The translations under genes and the position numbers were made by a program. From Caballeronia terrestris (lineage in GTDB: Bacteria > Pseudomonadota > Gammaproteobacteria > Burkholderiales > Burkholderiaceae): a stretch of DNA of 64,000 bases. Numbering within the stretch: position 1 is the stretch's first letter; every line of letters begins with the position of its first letter. Location of the stretch: the NCBI RefSeq assembly GCF_001544515.1, contig NZ_FCOL02000031.1, positions 1 through 64,000 of the forward strand. Direction: 5' to 3'. Of this stretch, positions 1 through 9,402 are shown piece by piece. The notes under the pieces were generated by a model. That model was not told the DNA's origin, made no database searches, and worked only from the letters and a program-made list of their open reading frames with translations.

Positions 1-305
1 TCGACCGCTTGTCGTCGGTGTTCATCTCGAATACGAATCACGAGGAGAACCAGCCGGCGCACTTGACGCTGAAAGATCCGTCGGTGCCGGTGAACGTGAA
101 CCTGCGTACCTATGCGGGACCGGAGAGCCGATACTGCCCGGCTGCGGTGTACGAATTCGTCAAGACCGACGACGGCAACGAACGCCTGCAAATCAACGCG
201 CAGAACTGCGTGCACTGCAAGACCTGCGACATCAAGGACCCGACGCAGAACATCGTCTGGGTCACGCCGGAGGGTGGCGGCGGGCCGAACTATCCGAACA
301 TGTGA
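1..305 (+). CDS. Electron transfer flavoprotein-ubiquinone oxidoreductase, C-terminal part
   Basis: This is the last ~100 residues of ETF:quinone oxidoreductase, the inner-membrane flavoprotein that passes electrons from reduced ETF (fatty-acid and amino-acid oxidation) to the quinone pool. The reading frame is open from the left edge (first full codon at base 3), so the gene starts outside the window. The visible part is the ferredoxin-like domain with the 4Fe-4S cysteines: one in [10 protein letters not shown] and three in [13 protein letters not shown], followed by the conserved [19 protein letters not shown] ending. The FAD and quinone domains are not visible. A rho-independent terminator follows 30 bases after the stop. 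The identification is firm for this domain. Confidence 0.93.
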   Translation, partial: DRLSSVFISNTNHEENQPAHLTLKDPSVPVNVNLRTYAGPESRYCPAAVYEFVKTDDGNERLQINAQNCVHCKTCDIKDPTQNIVWVTPEGGGGPNYPNM

Positions 306-331
306 CGGTTTGTGCGTAACCGCATGACAAG

Positions 332-366
332 AAGGCGTCGGTTCTTAAAAAATCGACGCCTTTTTT
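332..366 (+). terminator. Rho-independent terminator after ETF-QO gene
   Basis: A 9-bp perfect stem (aaggcgtcg at 332-340 with cgacgcctt at 354-362) and a 13-base A-rich loop run into a T tract ending at 366. It lies between the rightward ETF-QO gene and the leftward aroC gene. Confidence 0.85.
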
Positions 367-382
367 ACGACCGTTCACTCAA

Positions 383-1483
383 TTATTTAGCCTGCGCCGC
401 GATCTTCGGCGTGCTCACCACGACATCGCCGCATTGCGCCCGATGCCGCAGCGCGTGATCGATCAGCACCAGCGCGAGCAGGGCCTCGGCGATCGGCGTC
501 GCGCGGATGCCGACGCACGGGTCGTGCCGCCCGAACGTCTCGACGACGGCCGGCGCGCCTGCCTTGTCGATGGAATGGCGAGGCGTGCGGATGCTCGACG
601 TCGGCTTGATCGCGATCGACACCGTGATGTCCTGCCCGCTCGAAATTCCGCCGAGGATGCCACCCGCGTTGTTCGCGGCGAAACCATCGGGCGTCATTTC
701 GTCGCCGTGGACCGAGCCGCGCTGCGCGACACTCGCGAAACCCGCGCCGATCTCGACGGCCTTCACGGCGTTGATGCCCATCATCGCCTTGGCGATGTCG
801 GCGTCGAGGCGATCGTAGAGCGGCTCGCCCAGGCCGACCGGCACGCCCGTCGCGACCACTTCGATGCGCGCGCCGATCGAATCGCCGTCTTTTCGCAGCG
901 AATCCATGTATTCCTCGAGACGCGGCACGATCTCCGCGTTCGGCGCGAAAAACGGATTCTCGCGCACGTGCTCCCACGACACGAACGGCACGCCGATCTC
1001 GCCGATCGCGCTCATATAGCCGCGCGTCTCGATGCCGAAGCGCTCGCGCAGCCACTTCTTCGCGACCGCGCCCGCCGCGACGGTCGGCGCCGTCAGCCGC
1101 GCCGATGAACGCCCGCCGCCGCGATAGTCGCGGATGCCGTACTTCTGCCAGTAGGTATAGTCCGCGTGACCGGGGCGGAACGTCTCGACGATATTGCCGT
1201 AATCCTTGCTGCGCTGGTCGGTATTGCGGATCAGGAGCGCGATCGGTGTGCCGGTAGTCTTGCCTTCGAACACGCCCGAGAGAATCTCGACCTGATCCGG
1301 CTCCTGCCGCTGCGTCACGTGGCGCGACGTGCCCGGCCGGCGGCGGTCGAGTTCGATCTGGATATCGGCTTCGGCGAGTGCCATGCCCGGCGGGCAGCCG
1401 TCGATCACGCAGCCGATCGCCGGTCCGTGCGACTCGCCGAAATTCGTGACAGTGAAAAGCGTGCCTAAGGTGTTTCCGGACAT
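383..1483 (-). CDS. aroC: Chorismate synthase
   Basis: AroC makes chorismate from 5-enolpyruvylshikimate-3-phosphate, the last step of the shikimate pathway, using reduced FMN as cofactor in the cytosol. The 366-residue protein has the expected family length. It shows the N-terminal signature [10 protein letters not shown] (about residues 15-24) and the [12 protein letters not shown] substrate/FMN-binding segment near residues 120-140. The start is the ATG at 1483 giving [10 protein letters not shown], which matches the family N-terminus. An upstream in-frame start at 1522 would add 13 residues with no family support. The acyltransferase fusion gene ends 75 bases upstream on the same strand, so the two are probably co-transcribed. 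Confidence 0.96.
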   Translation of the reverse strand: MSGNTLGTLFTVTNFGESHGPAIGCVIDGCPPGMALAEADIQIELDRRRPGTSRHVTQRQEPDQVEILSGVFEGKTTGTPIALLIRNTDQRSKDYGNIVETFRPGHADYTYWQKYGIRDYRGGGRSSARLTAPTVAAGAVAKKWLRERFGIETRGYMSAIGEIGVPFVSWEHVRENPFFAPNAEIVPRLEEYMDSLRKDGDSIGARIEVVATGVPVGLGEPLYDRLDADIAKAMMGINAVKAVEIGAGFASVAQRGSVHGDEMTPDGFAANNAGGILGGISSGQDITVSIAIKPTSSIRTPRHSIDKAGAPAVVETFGRHDPCVGIRATPIAEALLALVLIDHALRHRAQCGDVVVSTPKIAAQAK

Positions 1484-1558
1484 GTGCGTCGCCCTGAAAA
1501 AGTGATGCGGGGAAACCGCCATTATGCCAGCGACATCTCGATAAAGCGCCGCCCCGCT

Positions 1559-3490
1559 CTATCTGCGCTCCCCGCGCAGCGCGCTTACGAGCGCCTGCAA
1601 GTGCTCGGGCGTGGCATCGGTCGGATCGATCGGCTCGCCGACCGCGAGCGTCAGGCGGCTCATCACGCCGCGGTGGATCGGGCGCGGCCAGCGGGTGTCC
1701 TCGTGACGCGAGAACACGCTGCCCCACAGGCCGCGCAGCGCCATCGGCACGACGGGCGCCGCTTGCCGCTTCAGGATCTGCGCGACACCTTGCCGGAACG
1801 GATTGATCTCGCCCGTGCGCGTCAGCTTGCCTTCCGGAAAGATGCAGACGAGTTCGCCCGCGGCGAGCGCGCGTCCGCAGGCGTCGTAGGCTTGCTTCAG
1901 CAGTTCCGCGTCCTCGTGCGCGGGCGCGATCGGAATCGCCTTCACATGGCGGAACAGCCAGCCGAGGAACGGCGAGCGGAAAATCTGGTGATCCATCACG
2001 AAGCGGATCGGCCGCGGGCTCTCCGCCATCATGACGATGGCGTCGACGAAACTTACGTGGTTGCACACCAGCACCGCCGCGCCGCGCTCGGGGATGCGTC
2101 CTGCGTCGACGAGACGAATGCGGTAGAACGTGTGCACCAGAACCCACGCGACGAAGCGCAGCAGAAACTCCGGCACGAGCGAATAGATATAGGCCGCGAC
2201 GGCGATGTTGAGTAGTGCGGTCGTCAGAAACAGCCCCGGAATGCCGACACCCGCCGCCGTCAGACCGAGCGCCATCACCGCCGACACGATCATGAAGAAC
2301 GAGTTGAGGATATTGTTCGCGGCGATGATGCGCGCGCGATGCGTCGGCTGGCTGCGGCTCTGGATCAGCGCGTAGAGCGGCACGCTATACAGGCCGCCGA
2401 AAAGCGCGAGCAGAAAGAGGTCCGCGAGAATCCGCCAGTGCGACGCCACGGCCAGAAACTCGCCGACGCCGAGCAAATGCCCCGCCGGCAGAATGCGATG
2501 GCTCGCGAAGAAGAGATCGATCGCGAACACGCTGATGCCGATCGAGCCGAGCGGCACGAGCCCGATCTCGACGCGCCGCTTCGAAAGCTTCTCGCACAGT
2601 AGCGACCCGGTGCCGATGCCGATCGAAAACGTCGCGAGCAGCACGGTGACGACATCCGGATTCGCCGAGAGAACATCTTTCGCGAAATTGAAGAACGACG
2701 TGAGAAAGGTCGCGCCGACGAACCACAGCCACGAAATGCCGAGCAGGCTCAGAAAAACGGTGCGGTTCTGCCGGGCGAGCGCGAGGTTGCGCCAGGTTTC
2801 GGTGAACGGATTCCAGTTGATGCGCAAATCCGGCTGCGGCGCGTCGGACTTCGGCACGAAGTTCGCCGTCACCCGCCCGATCAGCGCGATCGCGAGGCAC
2901 GCGGCGGCGAGCAGTATCGCGCCGTGCTCGGCGAGGCCCGCCGCCGCCCCGCCGATGATCGTGCCGATCAGAATCGCGACGAACGTCCCCATCTCGACGA
3001 GCCCGTTGCCCCCCACCAGTTCCGACGGCTTCAAATGCTGCGGCAGATATGCGTACTTGACGGGTCCGAACACGGTCGAATGGACGCCCATCAGGAACGT
3101 GCAGAAGTAAAGCAGCGGCGCGCTGTGCAGCAAAAAACCCGCGCCGCCGACGAGCATCACCGCGATTTCAAAGGTCTTGACGAAGCGCGTGAGCATCGCC
3201 TTGTCGAATTTGTCGGCGATCTGGCCCGAGGTCGCCGAGAACAGCACGAACGGCACGATGAAGATCGCGGAAATGAGGAACGCGGCCGTTTTCGGATCGA
3301 CGCCGGAAAAGCGCGCGGCCTGGAACGTGACGAGCGACGTGAAGCCGACCTTGAAGACGTTGTCGTTCATCGCGCCGAGAAACTGCGTCCAGAAGAAAGG
3401 GGCGAAGCGGCGTTCGCTCAGGAGGCGGAACTGGCCTTCGCCATCGTTATTGGACTGGCGACTCACAACGGGATTGGGGCGCTCACTCAT
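1559..3490 (-). CDS. MFS lysophospholipid transporter fused to 1-acyl-glycerophosphate acyltransferase
   Basis: This 643-residue protein joins two functions. Residues ~25-430 form a major-facilitator domain with about 12 hydrophobic segments, resembling the lysophospholipid flippase LplT. Residues ~445-643 form a PlsC-type acyltransferase domain with the HX4D catalytic motif (NHVSFVD, near residue 475) and the FPEGKLTRTG motif for glycerophosphate binding. The architecture suggests import of lysophospholipid across the inner membrane and its re-acylation. Such fusions are known in Proteobacteria, often with an extra AMP-ligase (Aas) domain, which is absent here. aroC follows on the same strand. 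The exact lipid substrate is inferred. Confidence 0.88.
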   Translation of the reverse strand: MSERPNPVVSRQSNNDGEGQFRLLSERRFAPFFWTQFLGAMNDNVFKVGFTSLVTFQAARFSGVDPKTAAFLISAIFIVPFVLFSATSGQIADKFDKAMLTRFVKTFEIAVMLVGGAGFLLHSAPLLYFCTFLMGVHSTVFGPVKYAYLPQHLKPSELVGGNGLVEMGTFVAILIGTIIGGAAAGLAEHGAILLAAACLAIALIGRVTANFVPKSDAPQPDLRINWNPFTETWRNLALARQNRTVFLSLLGISWLWFVGATFLTSFFNFAKDVLSANPDVVTVLLATFSIGIGTGSLLCEKLSKRRVEIGLVPLGSIGISVFAIDLFFASHRILPAGHLLGVGEFLAVASHWRILADLFLLALFGGLYSVPLYALIQSRSQPTHRARIIAANNILNSFFMIVSAVMALGLTAAGVGIPGLFLTTALLNIAVAAYIYSLVPEFLLRFVAWVLVHTFYRIRLVDAGRIPERGAAVLVCNHVSFVDAIVMMAESPRPIRFVMDHQIFRSPFLGWLFRHVKAIPIAPAHEDAELLKQAYDACGRALAAGELVCIFPEGKLTRTGEINPFRQGVAQILKRQAAPVVPMALRGLWGSVFSRHEDTRWPRPIHRGVMSRLTLAVGEPIDPTDATPEHLQALVSALRGERR

Positions 3491-3522
3491 GGTTTATTGG
3501 AGTTGGTAGCTGAGAAAACCGC

Positions 3523-3550
3523 AAAAAAAAGCGCGCCGTGCGGGGCGCGC
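3523..3550 (-). terminator. Rho-independent terminator of the CBS-domain gene
   Basis: Read on the minus strand, a gcgcgcc/ggcgcgc stem (3544-3550 with 3531-3537) is followed by eight T residues (3523-3530). It lies downstream of the leftward CBS gene and just before the leftward acyltransferase fusion gene, so it separates their transcripts. Confidence 0.85.
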
Positions 3551-3597
3551 CTTGTACTGCCCATGACTCTTGATGCTGCGCAAAGAGCGCGATAGCT

Positions 3598-4050
3598 TTA
3601 ACGCGCTTCTTCCTGCTGCTCCGGCCAGTCGCGGATATAGGCTTTAAGCATGCGATTCTCGAAGCCCTGCTCCTCGACGACCGCGCGCGCCACGTCGTAA
3701 AACGAGATCACGCCCATCAGCGAGCGGCTGTCCATCACCGGCAGATAGCGCACGTGATGCTCGAGCATCATGCGGCGCACTTCGTTGACGTCGGTTTCCG
3801 GCGTGCAGGTGAGCGGATGGTCGTCCATGACCTTGCGGATCGTCGTGGTGCCGACGCTGCCGCCGTTTTCCTTCAGCGTCAGGATGATCTCGCGGAACGT
3901 CAGCATGCCGACGAGATCGCCGTACTCCATGACGACGAGCGAACCGATGTCGTGCGACGCCATCGTGTTGATTGCGTCGTGCAGCGGCGTCTCGGGCGTC
4001 ACCGTGAAGAGCACATTGCCCTTGACCTTCAGAATGTCGCTGACTCGCAT
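3598..4050 (-). CDS. Tandem CBS-domain protein
   Basis: A 150-residue cytosolic protein made almost entirely of two CBS domains (about residues 8-62 and 74-132), which together form one Bateman module. Such modules bind adenine nucleotides (AMP, ATP, SAM) and report energy or redox state. No catalytic domain is attached, so the partner is unknown. Segments such as HDIGSLVVMEYGDLVGMLTFRE and VRYLPVMDSRSLMGVIS are typical of the fold. The gene has its own terminator downstream, so it is probably monocistronic. The family is clear; the ligand and target are not. Confidence 0.9.
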   Translation of the reverse strand: MRVSDILKVKGNVLFTVTPETPLHDAINTMASHDIGSLVVMEYGDLVGMLTFREIILTLKENGGSVGTTTIRKVMDDHPLTCTPETDVNEVRRMMLEHHVRYLPVMDSRSLMGVISFYDVARAVVEEQGFENRMLKAYIRDWPEQQEEAR

Positions 4051-4270
4051 GTTTGTCTCCTTCGCGAAAGGCGGAAATCGTGGATCGATCCTAGCGGAAA
4101 GGCCGTCAAAAGGAAAGCGCGGACGGGCTTGGCTGGCTTATCGGACAAGGTTTTCACGTACTCATCCAAACCCTCGCCATAGGTTGGTGCCCTAAGTTCG
4201 GCGCGCCGACCCCGATGTTACGATGAAAGACCACCGATCACCGCCGGACGCCCGCGCCCGGCCGCTCACG

Positions 4271-5590
4271 ATGCCCGCCAACCGCTTCGACACGCTCGTG
4301 CTGCACGCGGGCGCCGCCCCCGACCCGACCACCGGCGCGCGCGCCACGCCGATCTACCAGACGACGTCGTTCTCCTTCCGCGATACCGATCACGCCGCCG
4401 CACTCTTCAACATGGAGCGCTCGGGGCACGTCTATTCGCGCATCTCGAACCCGACCGTCGCGGTATTCGAAGAGCGCGTCGCGGCCCTCGAAGGCGGCGC
4501 GGGCGCGATCGGTACGGCGAGCGGGCAGGCCGCGCTGCATCTCGCGATCGCCACGCTGATGGGTGCGGGCGCGCACGTCGTGGCGTCGAGCGCGCTGTAC
4601 GGCGGCTCGCACAATCTGCTGCATTACACGCTGCGGCGCTTCGGCATCGAGACGACGTTCGTGCCGCCGCACGACCTCGACGCCTGGCGCGCCGCCGCGC
4701 GGCCGAACACGCGGCTTTTCTTCGGCGAAACGCTCGGCAATCCGGGGCTCGACGTGCTCGATATCGCCGCCGTCGCGGAAATCGCGCATGCGAACCAGGT
4801 GCCGCTGCTCGTCGATTCGACCTTCACGACGCCCTACCTGCTAAGGCCCTTCGAGCACGGCGCCGACCTCGTCTACCACTCGGCGACGAAATTCCTCGGC
4901 GGCCACGGCACGACGATCGGCGGCGTGCTCGTCGACGGCGGCACGTTCGACTTCACCGCCACCGACCGCTTCCCCGAATTCACCGAGCCGTACGACGGCT
5001 TTCACGGCATGATCTTCGCCGAGGAAAGCACGGTCGCGCCGTTTTTGCTGCGCGCACGCCGCGAGGGCCTGCGCGATTTCGGCGCGTGCCTGCATCCGCA
5101 GGCCGCGTGGCAACTGCTGCAAGGTATCGAGACGCTACCGCTGCGCATGGACCGGCACGTCGCGAACACGCGCCGCGTCGTGGAGTTCCTGCTCGCGCAT
5201 CCGGCTGTGGAAGGCGTGGCGTATCCCGAACTGCCGACGCATCGCGATTACGCACTCGCACGACGCCTGATGTCGCGCGGCGCGGGCGCCGTATTCAGCT
5301 TCGACCTGCGCGGCGACGTCGCTGCCGCGCGCCGCTTCATCGAATCGCTCACGCTGTTTTCGCACCTCGCGAACGTCGGCGACGCGCGCTCGCTTGTGAT
5401 CCACCCCGCCTCGACGACGCATTTCCGCATGGACGCCGCCGCGCTCGCCGCGGCGGGCATCGGGCCGGGGCGGATTCGCCTGTCGATCGGACTCGAAGAC
5501 CCGGACGACCTCATCGACGATCTGAAGCGCGGCCTCAAGGCGTCGCAAAAGGCGAGCGCGGGCGCGTCCACGCTCGGGAGCCGCGCATGA
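4271..5590 (+). CDS. metY: O-acetylhomoserine aminocarboxypropyltransferase (sulfhydrylase)
   Basis: A Cys/Met-metabolism PLP enzyme that makes homocysteine from O-acetylhomoserine and sulfide in the direct-sulfhydrylation route to methionine. The PLP lysine is in the SATKFLGGHGTTIGG motif (Lys207 from this start). The SGQAALHLAI, YGGSHNLLHYTL and VDSTFTTPYLLRP segments are typical of the family, and the ~439-residue length fits MetY better than the shorter cystathionine enzymes. The chosen ATG gives MPANRFDTLVLHAGA, where family similarity begins. An in-frame ATG at 4223 would add 16 residues. The stop overlaps the start of the next gene (ATGA), implying translational coupling. Confidence 0.92.
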   Translation: MPANRFDTLVLHAGAAPDPTTGARATPIYQTTSFSFRDTDHAAALFNMERSGHVYSRISNPTVAVFEERVAALEGGAGAIGTASGQAALHLAIATLMGAGAHVVASSALYGGSHNLLHYTLRRFGIETTFVPPHDLDAWRAAARPNTRLFFGETLGNPGLDVLDIAAVAEIAHANQVPLLVDSTFTTPYLLRPFEHGADLVYHSATKFLGGHGTTIGGVLVDGGTFDFTATDRFPEFTEPYDGFHGMIFAEESTVAPFLLRARREGLRDFGACLHPQAAWQLLQGIETLPLRMDRHVANTRRVVEFLLAHPAVEGVAYPELPTHRDYALARRLMSRGAGAVFSFDLRGDVAAARRFIESLTLFSHLANVGDARSLVIHPASTTHFRMDAAALAAAGIGPGRIRLSIGLEDPDDLIDDLKRGLKASQKASAGASTLGSRA

Positions 5591-6408
5591 TGCTCGACGT
5601 CCACGGCACGCCGGCCTACGCGTACACCGGCGGCAAGGCGTTCGACGCCGCCCGGCCGGCCGTCGTTTTCCTGCACGGCGCGGAACACGATCACAGTGTC
5701 TGGGCGCTGCAGACGCGCTACTTCGCGCATCACGGATTCGGCGTGCTCGCGCTCGATCTGCCGGGCCACGGGCGCAGCGCCGGTCCCGCGCTGGCCGACA
5801 TCGCGTCGCTTGCCGACTGGGTGATCGGCGTGCTCGACGCGGCGCAGGTCGAGAAAGCGCTGCTCGTCGGCCACAGCATGGGCTCGCTGATCGCGCTCGA
5901 TGCCGCCGCCCGCCATCCGACGCGCGTCGCAAAACTCGCGCTTCTGGCAACCGCCGTGCCGATGACCGTCTCCGACGCGCTGCTCGACGCCGCCCGCGAA
6001 CACGAGCCCGAAGCCATCGACATGGTCAACCAGTGGTCGCATTCGACGATCGCCGCGAAGCCGTCGAGCCCCGCGCCCGGCTTCTGGCTGCACGGCATGA
6101 ACCAGCGGCTGATGGAGCGCGTCTCCGCGCGCGGCGAAGGCCTGCTCTTTCACACCGACTTCAGCGCCTGCAACACGTACACCGAGGGTCTCGAACGCGC
6201 TCTGCAGGTGCGCTGCCCGGTGCTCGTGATCTCTGGCCAGCGCGACTTGATGACCCCGCCGAAAGCCGCAGGCGCGCTCGTCAAGGCGATGTCGCAGGCG
6301 GGCGTCGTCGTAGAAACCGTGACGCTCGACGCCGGTCACGCGCTGATGACCGAGCAGCCCGACGCGACGCTCGACGCACTCTTCACATTCGCGATAAGCC
6401 AAGCGTAA
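5587..6408 (+). CDS. Alpha/beta-hydrolase
   Basis: A 273-residue alpha/beta-hydrolase fold enzyme. It has the oxyanion region VVFLHGAEHDHSVW (about residues 26-39), the nucleophile elbow GHSMGS (Ser97), a probable acid in SGQRDLMTPP and a catalytic histidine in DAGHALMTEQP. The substrate cannot be read from the sequence; an ester or thioester is typical. The ATG at 5587 overlaps the metY stop, so the two genes are translationally coupled. In this position it might act on an acyl-homoserine intermediate or by-product, but that is inference from gene order only. A longer frame extending upstream to 5086 is an overlap inside metY and was not used. Confidence 0.88.
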   Translation: MMLDVHGTPAYAYTGGKAFDAARPAVVFLHGAEHDHSVWALQTRYFAHHGFGVLALDLPGHGRSAGPALADIASLADWVIGVLDAAQVEKALLVGHSMGSLIALDAAARHPTRVAKLALLATAVPMTVSDALLDAAREHEPEAIDMVNQWSHSTIAAKPSSPAPGFWLHGMNQRLMERVSARGEGLLFHTDFSACNTYTEGLERALQVRCPVLVISGQRDLMTPPKAAGALVKAMSQAGVVVETVTLDAGHALMTEQPDATLDALFTFAISQA

Positions 6409-6509
6409 ACGCCGAAACAGCGCCCCGCTATCGGCCGAACGGCCAGGTTGCGCGGCGTGCGCTTTTCGCCGCACAATGGTTTCGTCCGAGCGCCGAGACG
6501 GAGGCAGTC

Positions 6510-6830
6510 ATGGCTCATACCGCACACAGCGACCACTTCGCGAATTTCGCCGAGTTCTATCCGTACTATCTGGAAGAACATCGCAATCTGGTGTCGCGCA
6601 GGCTGCATTTCATCGGCTCGCTGGGCGTGATCGGCTGCATCGCGACGGGGATCGCGACCGGCGACTGGCTCTGGCTGCCGGTGGCCGTCGTCTGCGGCTA
6701 TGGGTTTGCGTGGGTCGGGCACTTTTTCTTCGAAAAGAACCGGCCGGCCACCTTCCGTCACCCGCTCTACAGCCTGATGGGGGACTGGGTGATGTTCAAG
6801 GATATCTGCGTGGGAAAGATTTCGCTCTGA
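6510..6830 (+). CDS. DUF962/Mpo1-like membrane protein
   Basis: A 106-residue integral membrane protein of the DUF962 family, related to yeast Mpo1, a 2-hydroxy fatty acid dioxygenase. It has the conserved N-terminal NFAEFYPYYLEEHRN segment, a histidine in LHFIGSLG, two hydrophobic segments (about 36-70) and the WVGHFFFEKNRPATF motif with the second conserved histidine. Histidines at these places are the proposed iron ligands in Mpo1. The bacterial function is not established. A strong ribosome binding site GGAGG at 6500-6504 selects the ATG at 6510. It follows the hydrolase gene by about 100 bases on the same strand. Confidence 0.88.
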   Translation: MAHTAHSDHFANFAEFYPYYLEEHRNLVSRRLHFIGSLGVIGCIATGIATGDWLWLPVAVVCGYGFAWVGHFFFEKNRPATFRHPLYSLMGDWVMFKDICVGKISL

Positions 6831-6834
6831 GCGT

Positions 6835-8142
6835 TCAGGCCGGCTGATGCGGCATCGGCACGCGCGTCGCGTCGCGCATGCGCGCGCTGGTCAGGGCTGA
6901 CACGCGCGCCGCGATCAGCGAGCCGAGCGTGACGCCGAGCTTTTCGTTCTCCAGCACGCCCATCAGCGCCGCGCAGTCCACCTGCGAGGCGTCGAGCCGC
7001 AACTGGTACTCCAGCTCGTCGCGATCGATCACGAAGAGGTCGAACAGCATCGCCAGCGTGATCTGGTTCGGATTCGCGATCAGCACGTAGCGCGGCGCCT
7101 TCGCGTCGTCGAGCCGGCCAACCCAGCCTTGCGCCTCCACGCGTGAAAGCAGGCGCATCGACGTATCCATGTCGCAACGGAGCATCCGCGCGAGGTCGAG
7201 CGCCGTCTGGCCCGGCTTGCCCTCATCGCGCGCGATCACGAGCCGCGCCAGCAATTCGAGCGAATCGAGCAAGTCGCTGCCCGGAAAATCCCGCCGATGA
7301 AACTGCCCGATGCGAATCGCCGGCAGCGCGGACGTCACCATCGCGCCGACCAGCGCAATCAGCCAGCACAGATACACCCACAACAGGAACACCGGCAGCG
7401 CGGCGAACGCGCCGTACACGGCCGTGTAAGTCGGAATCCGTCGCACGTAGTAGCCGAAGCCGCGCTTGCCGAGTTCGAACGCGACCGCCGCGATCAGCCC
7501 GCCGATCACGGCGTCGCGCCATTCGACCTTGCAGTTCGGCATATACACATAGAGCATCGTGAACGCGAGCACCGTAAGCGGCAGCGAAACGCCCGTGAGC
7601 GCCCACTCGACGATAGGCGGCAGCAAGTGATGCGACCCCGCGAACGCTACCGACTGCGCGAACAGATACGACGAAATCGAGAGACTGCAGCCGAACAAGA
7701 TCGGCCCGAGCGTGATGATCGCCCAGTAGACGAGCACGCGCTGCGCGAACGGCCGCGCCTTGCGCACGCGCCAGATCACGTTGAATGCGGATTCGACGGT
7801 CATCATCGTCATCACCGACGTGACGAACAGGATGATCATGCCGGCCGTGGTCAAACCCTTGGCCTTGGAGGCGAACTGGTTGAGGTACTTGAAGATCTGG
7901 CTGTTGATCTGCGACGGCATCAGATGCACGGACAGAAAGTCCTGCAGCGACTCCTGGAACGAGCCGAAGATCGGAAACGCCGTGAAGAGCGCGAACGCGA
8001 CGGTCGCGAGTGGCACGAGCGACAGCACGCTCGTGAACGTCAGGCTGCCGGCCACTTGCGCCACGCGGTCCTCGCCCGTGCGCCGCGCGACGAAGCCCGC
8101 GAGCCGGCGAACCGCGGCGAGATCGATGGGAAGCTTCTGCAA
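6835..8142 (-). CDS. YihY/virulence factor BrkB family inner-membrane protein
   Basis: A 435-residue polytopic membrane protein of the YihY (BrkB-like) family, once mis-assigned as ribonuclease BN. Residues ~30-290 hold about six transmembrane segments, including SLTFTSVLSLVPLATVAFA and the conserved FELGKRGFGYYVRRIPTYTAVYGAFAALP region. Residues ~300-435 are a soluble tail with winged-helix-like character. The start is a TTG (8142) preceded on the minus strand by a GAGGAG ribosome binding site; an ATG just upstream lies in another frame. It converges on the DUF962 gene with only 4 bases between the stops. The transport role is not established for the family. Confidence 0.9.
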   Translation of the reverse strand: MQKLPIDLAAVRRLAGFVARRTGEDRVAQVAGSLTFTSVLSLVPLATVAFALFTAFPIFGSFQESLQDFLSVHLMPSQINSQIFKYLNQFASKAKGLTTAGMIILFVTSVMTMMTVESAFNVIWRVRKARPFAQRVLVYWAIITLGPILFGCSLSISSYLFAQSVAFAGSHHLLPPIVEWALTGVSLPLTVLAFTMLYVYMPNCKVEWRDAVIGGLIAAVAFELGKRGFGYYVRRIPTYTAVYGAFAALPVFLLWVYLCWLIALVGAMVTSALPAIRIGQFHRRDFPGSDLLDSLELLARLVIARDEGKPGQTALDLARMLRCDMDTSMRLLSRVEAQGWVGRLDDAKAPRYVLIANPNQITLAMLFDLFVIDRDELEYQLRLDASQVDCAALMGVLENEKLGVTLGSLIAARVSALTSARMRDATRVPMPHQPA

Positions 8143-8239
8143 AAACCATTCTCCTCATTAGGGATCACGCGAACGCGCCGGAAACGGCGGTCAAGTAACG
8201 CAAAACCCCGCCCGGACGCCACGAACGTGAACCCATCTC

Positions 8240-8245
8240 TATAAT
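8240..8245 (+). promoter_or_regulatory. Possible -10 box of the wrbA-like operon
   Basis: A perfect TATAAT hexamer lies 22 bases before the wrbA-like start codon, in a short AT-richer patch. No convincing -35 hexamer sits 16-18 bases upstream, so the assignment rests on the -10 match and position only. Confidence 0.4.
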
Positions 8246-8258
8246 ACCCGTTCACTAA

Positions 8259-8888
<630 letters not shown>

Positions 8889-8898
8889 TCCGCTCCGC

Positions 8899-9300
8899 AT
8901 GAACGCGCCCCTCGTTCAACCTGAAGCCGCCGCCGGGCGTCCCGCCTACGCTGTCGGCGCGCTCGCGAGTCTCGCCGCGTTGATCGTGCTGTCGCTTGCC
9001 TGGGAATTGTGGCTCGCGCCGCTGCGTCCCGGCGGGTCCGCACTCGCGATCAAGGCGCTGCCGCTTGCGCTCGCGCTGCGCGGAACCTGGCGGCGCGACG
9101 TCTACACGCTGCAATGGACCTCGATGCTCGTGCTGCTCTACCTCGCCGAAGGCGTCGTGCGCGGCATGACGGACGGCGGGCTCTCCGCGCGGCTCGGCTG
9201 GCTCGAAGCGCTGCTTTCCATCGTCTGCTTCGCCTGCGCGCTCGCCTACGTCGCGCCGTACAAGCGCGCGGCCCGCGCCGTCAAACGCGCCGGCCAGTGA
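8899..9300 (+). CDS. DUF2069 membrane protein
   Basis: A 133-residue integral membrane protein of the DUF2069 family. It has four hydrophobic segments (around residues 20-40, 50-62, 72-86 and 104-120) with the typical RRDVYTLQWTSMLVLLYLAEGVVR central motif. The family commonly follows wrbA in beta-proteobacteria, and here the gap to wrbA is 10 bases, so the two are likely co-transcribed. No biochemical function is known. The ATG at 8899 gives MNAPLVQPEA; a longer reading into wrbA has no support. Confidence 0.85.
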   Translation: MNAPLVQPEAAAGRPAYAVGALASLAALIVLSLAWELWLAPLRPGGSALAIKALPLALALRGTWRRDVYTLQWTSMLVLLYLAEGVVRGMTDGGLSARLGWLEALLSIVCFACALAYVAPYKRAARAVKRAGQ

Positions 9301-9402
9301 CCCTTTTTAGCACGGATACACGCGCCGGGCGCGGGCCTATGCCATCCGGCCAGGCATCGCTTTGGTGCGACCTGCGCGATACTGTCGACTGAACTTTACG
9401 AC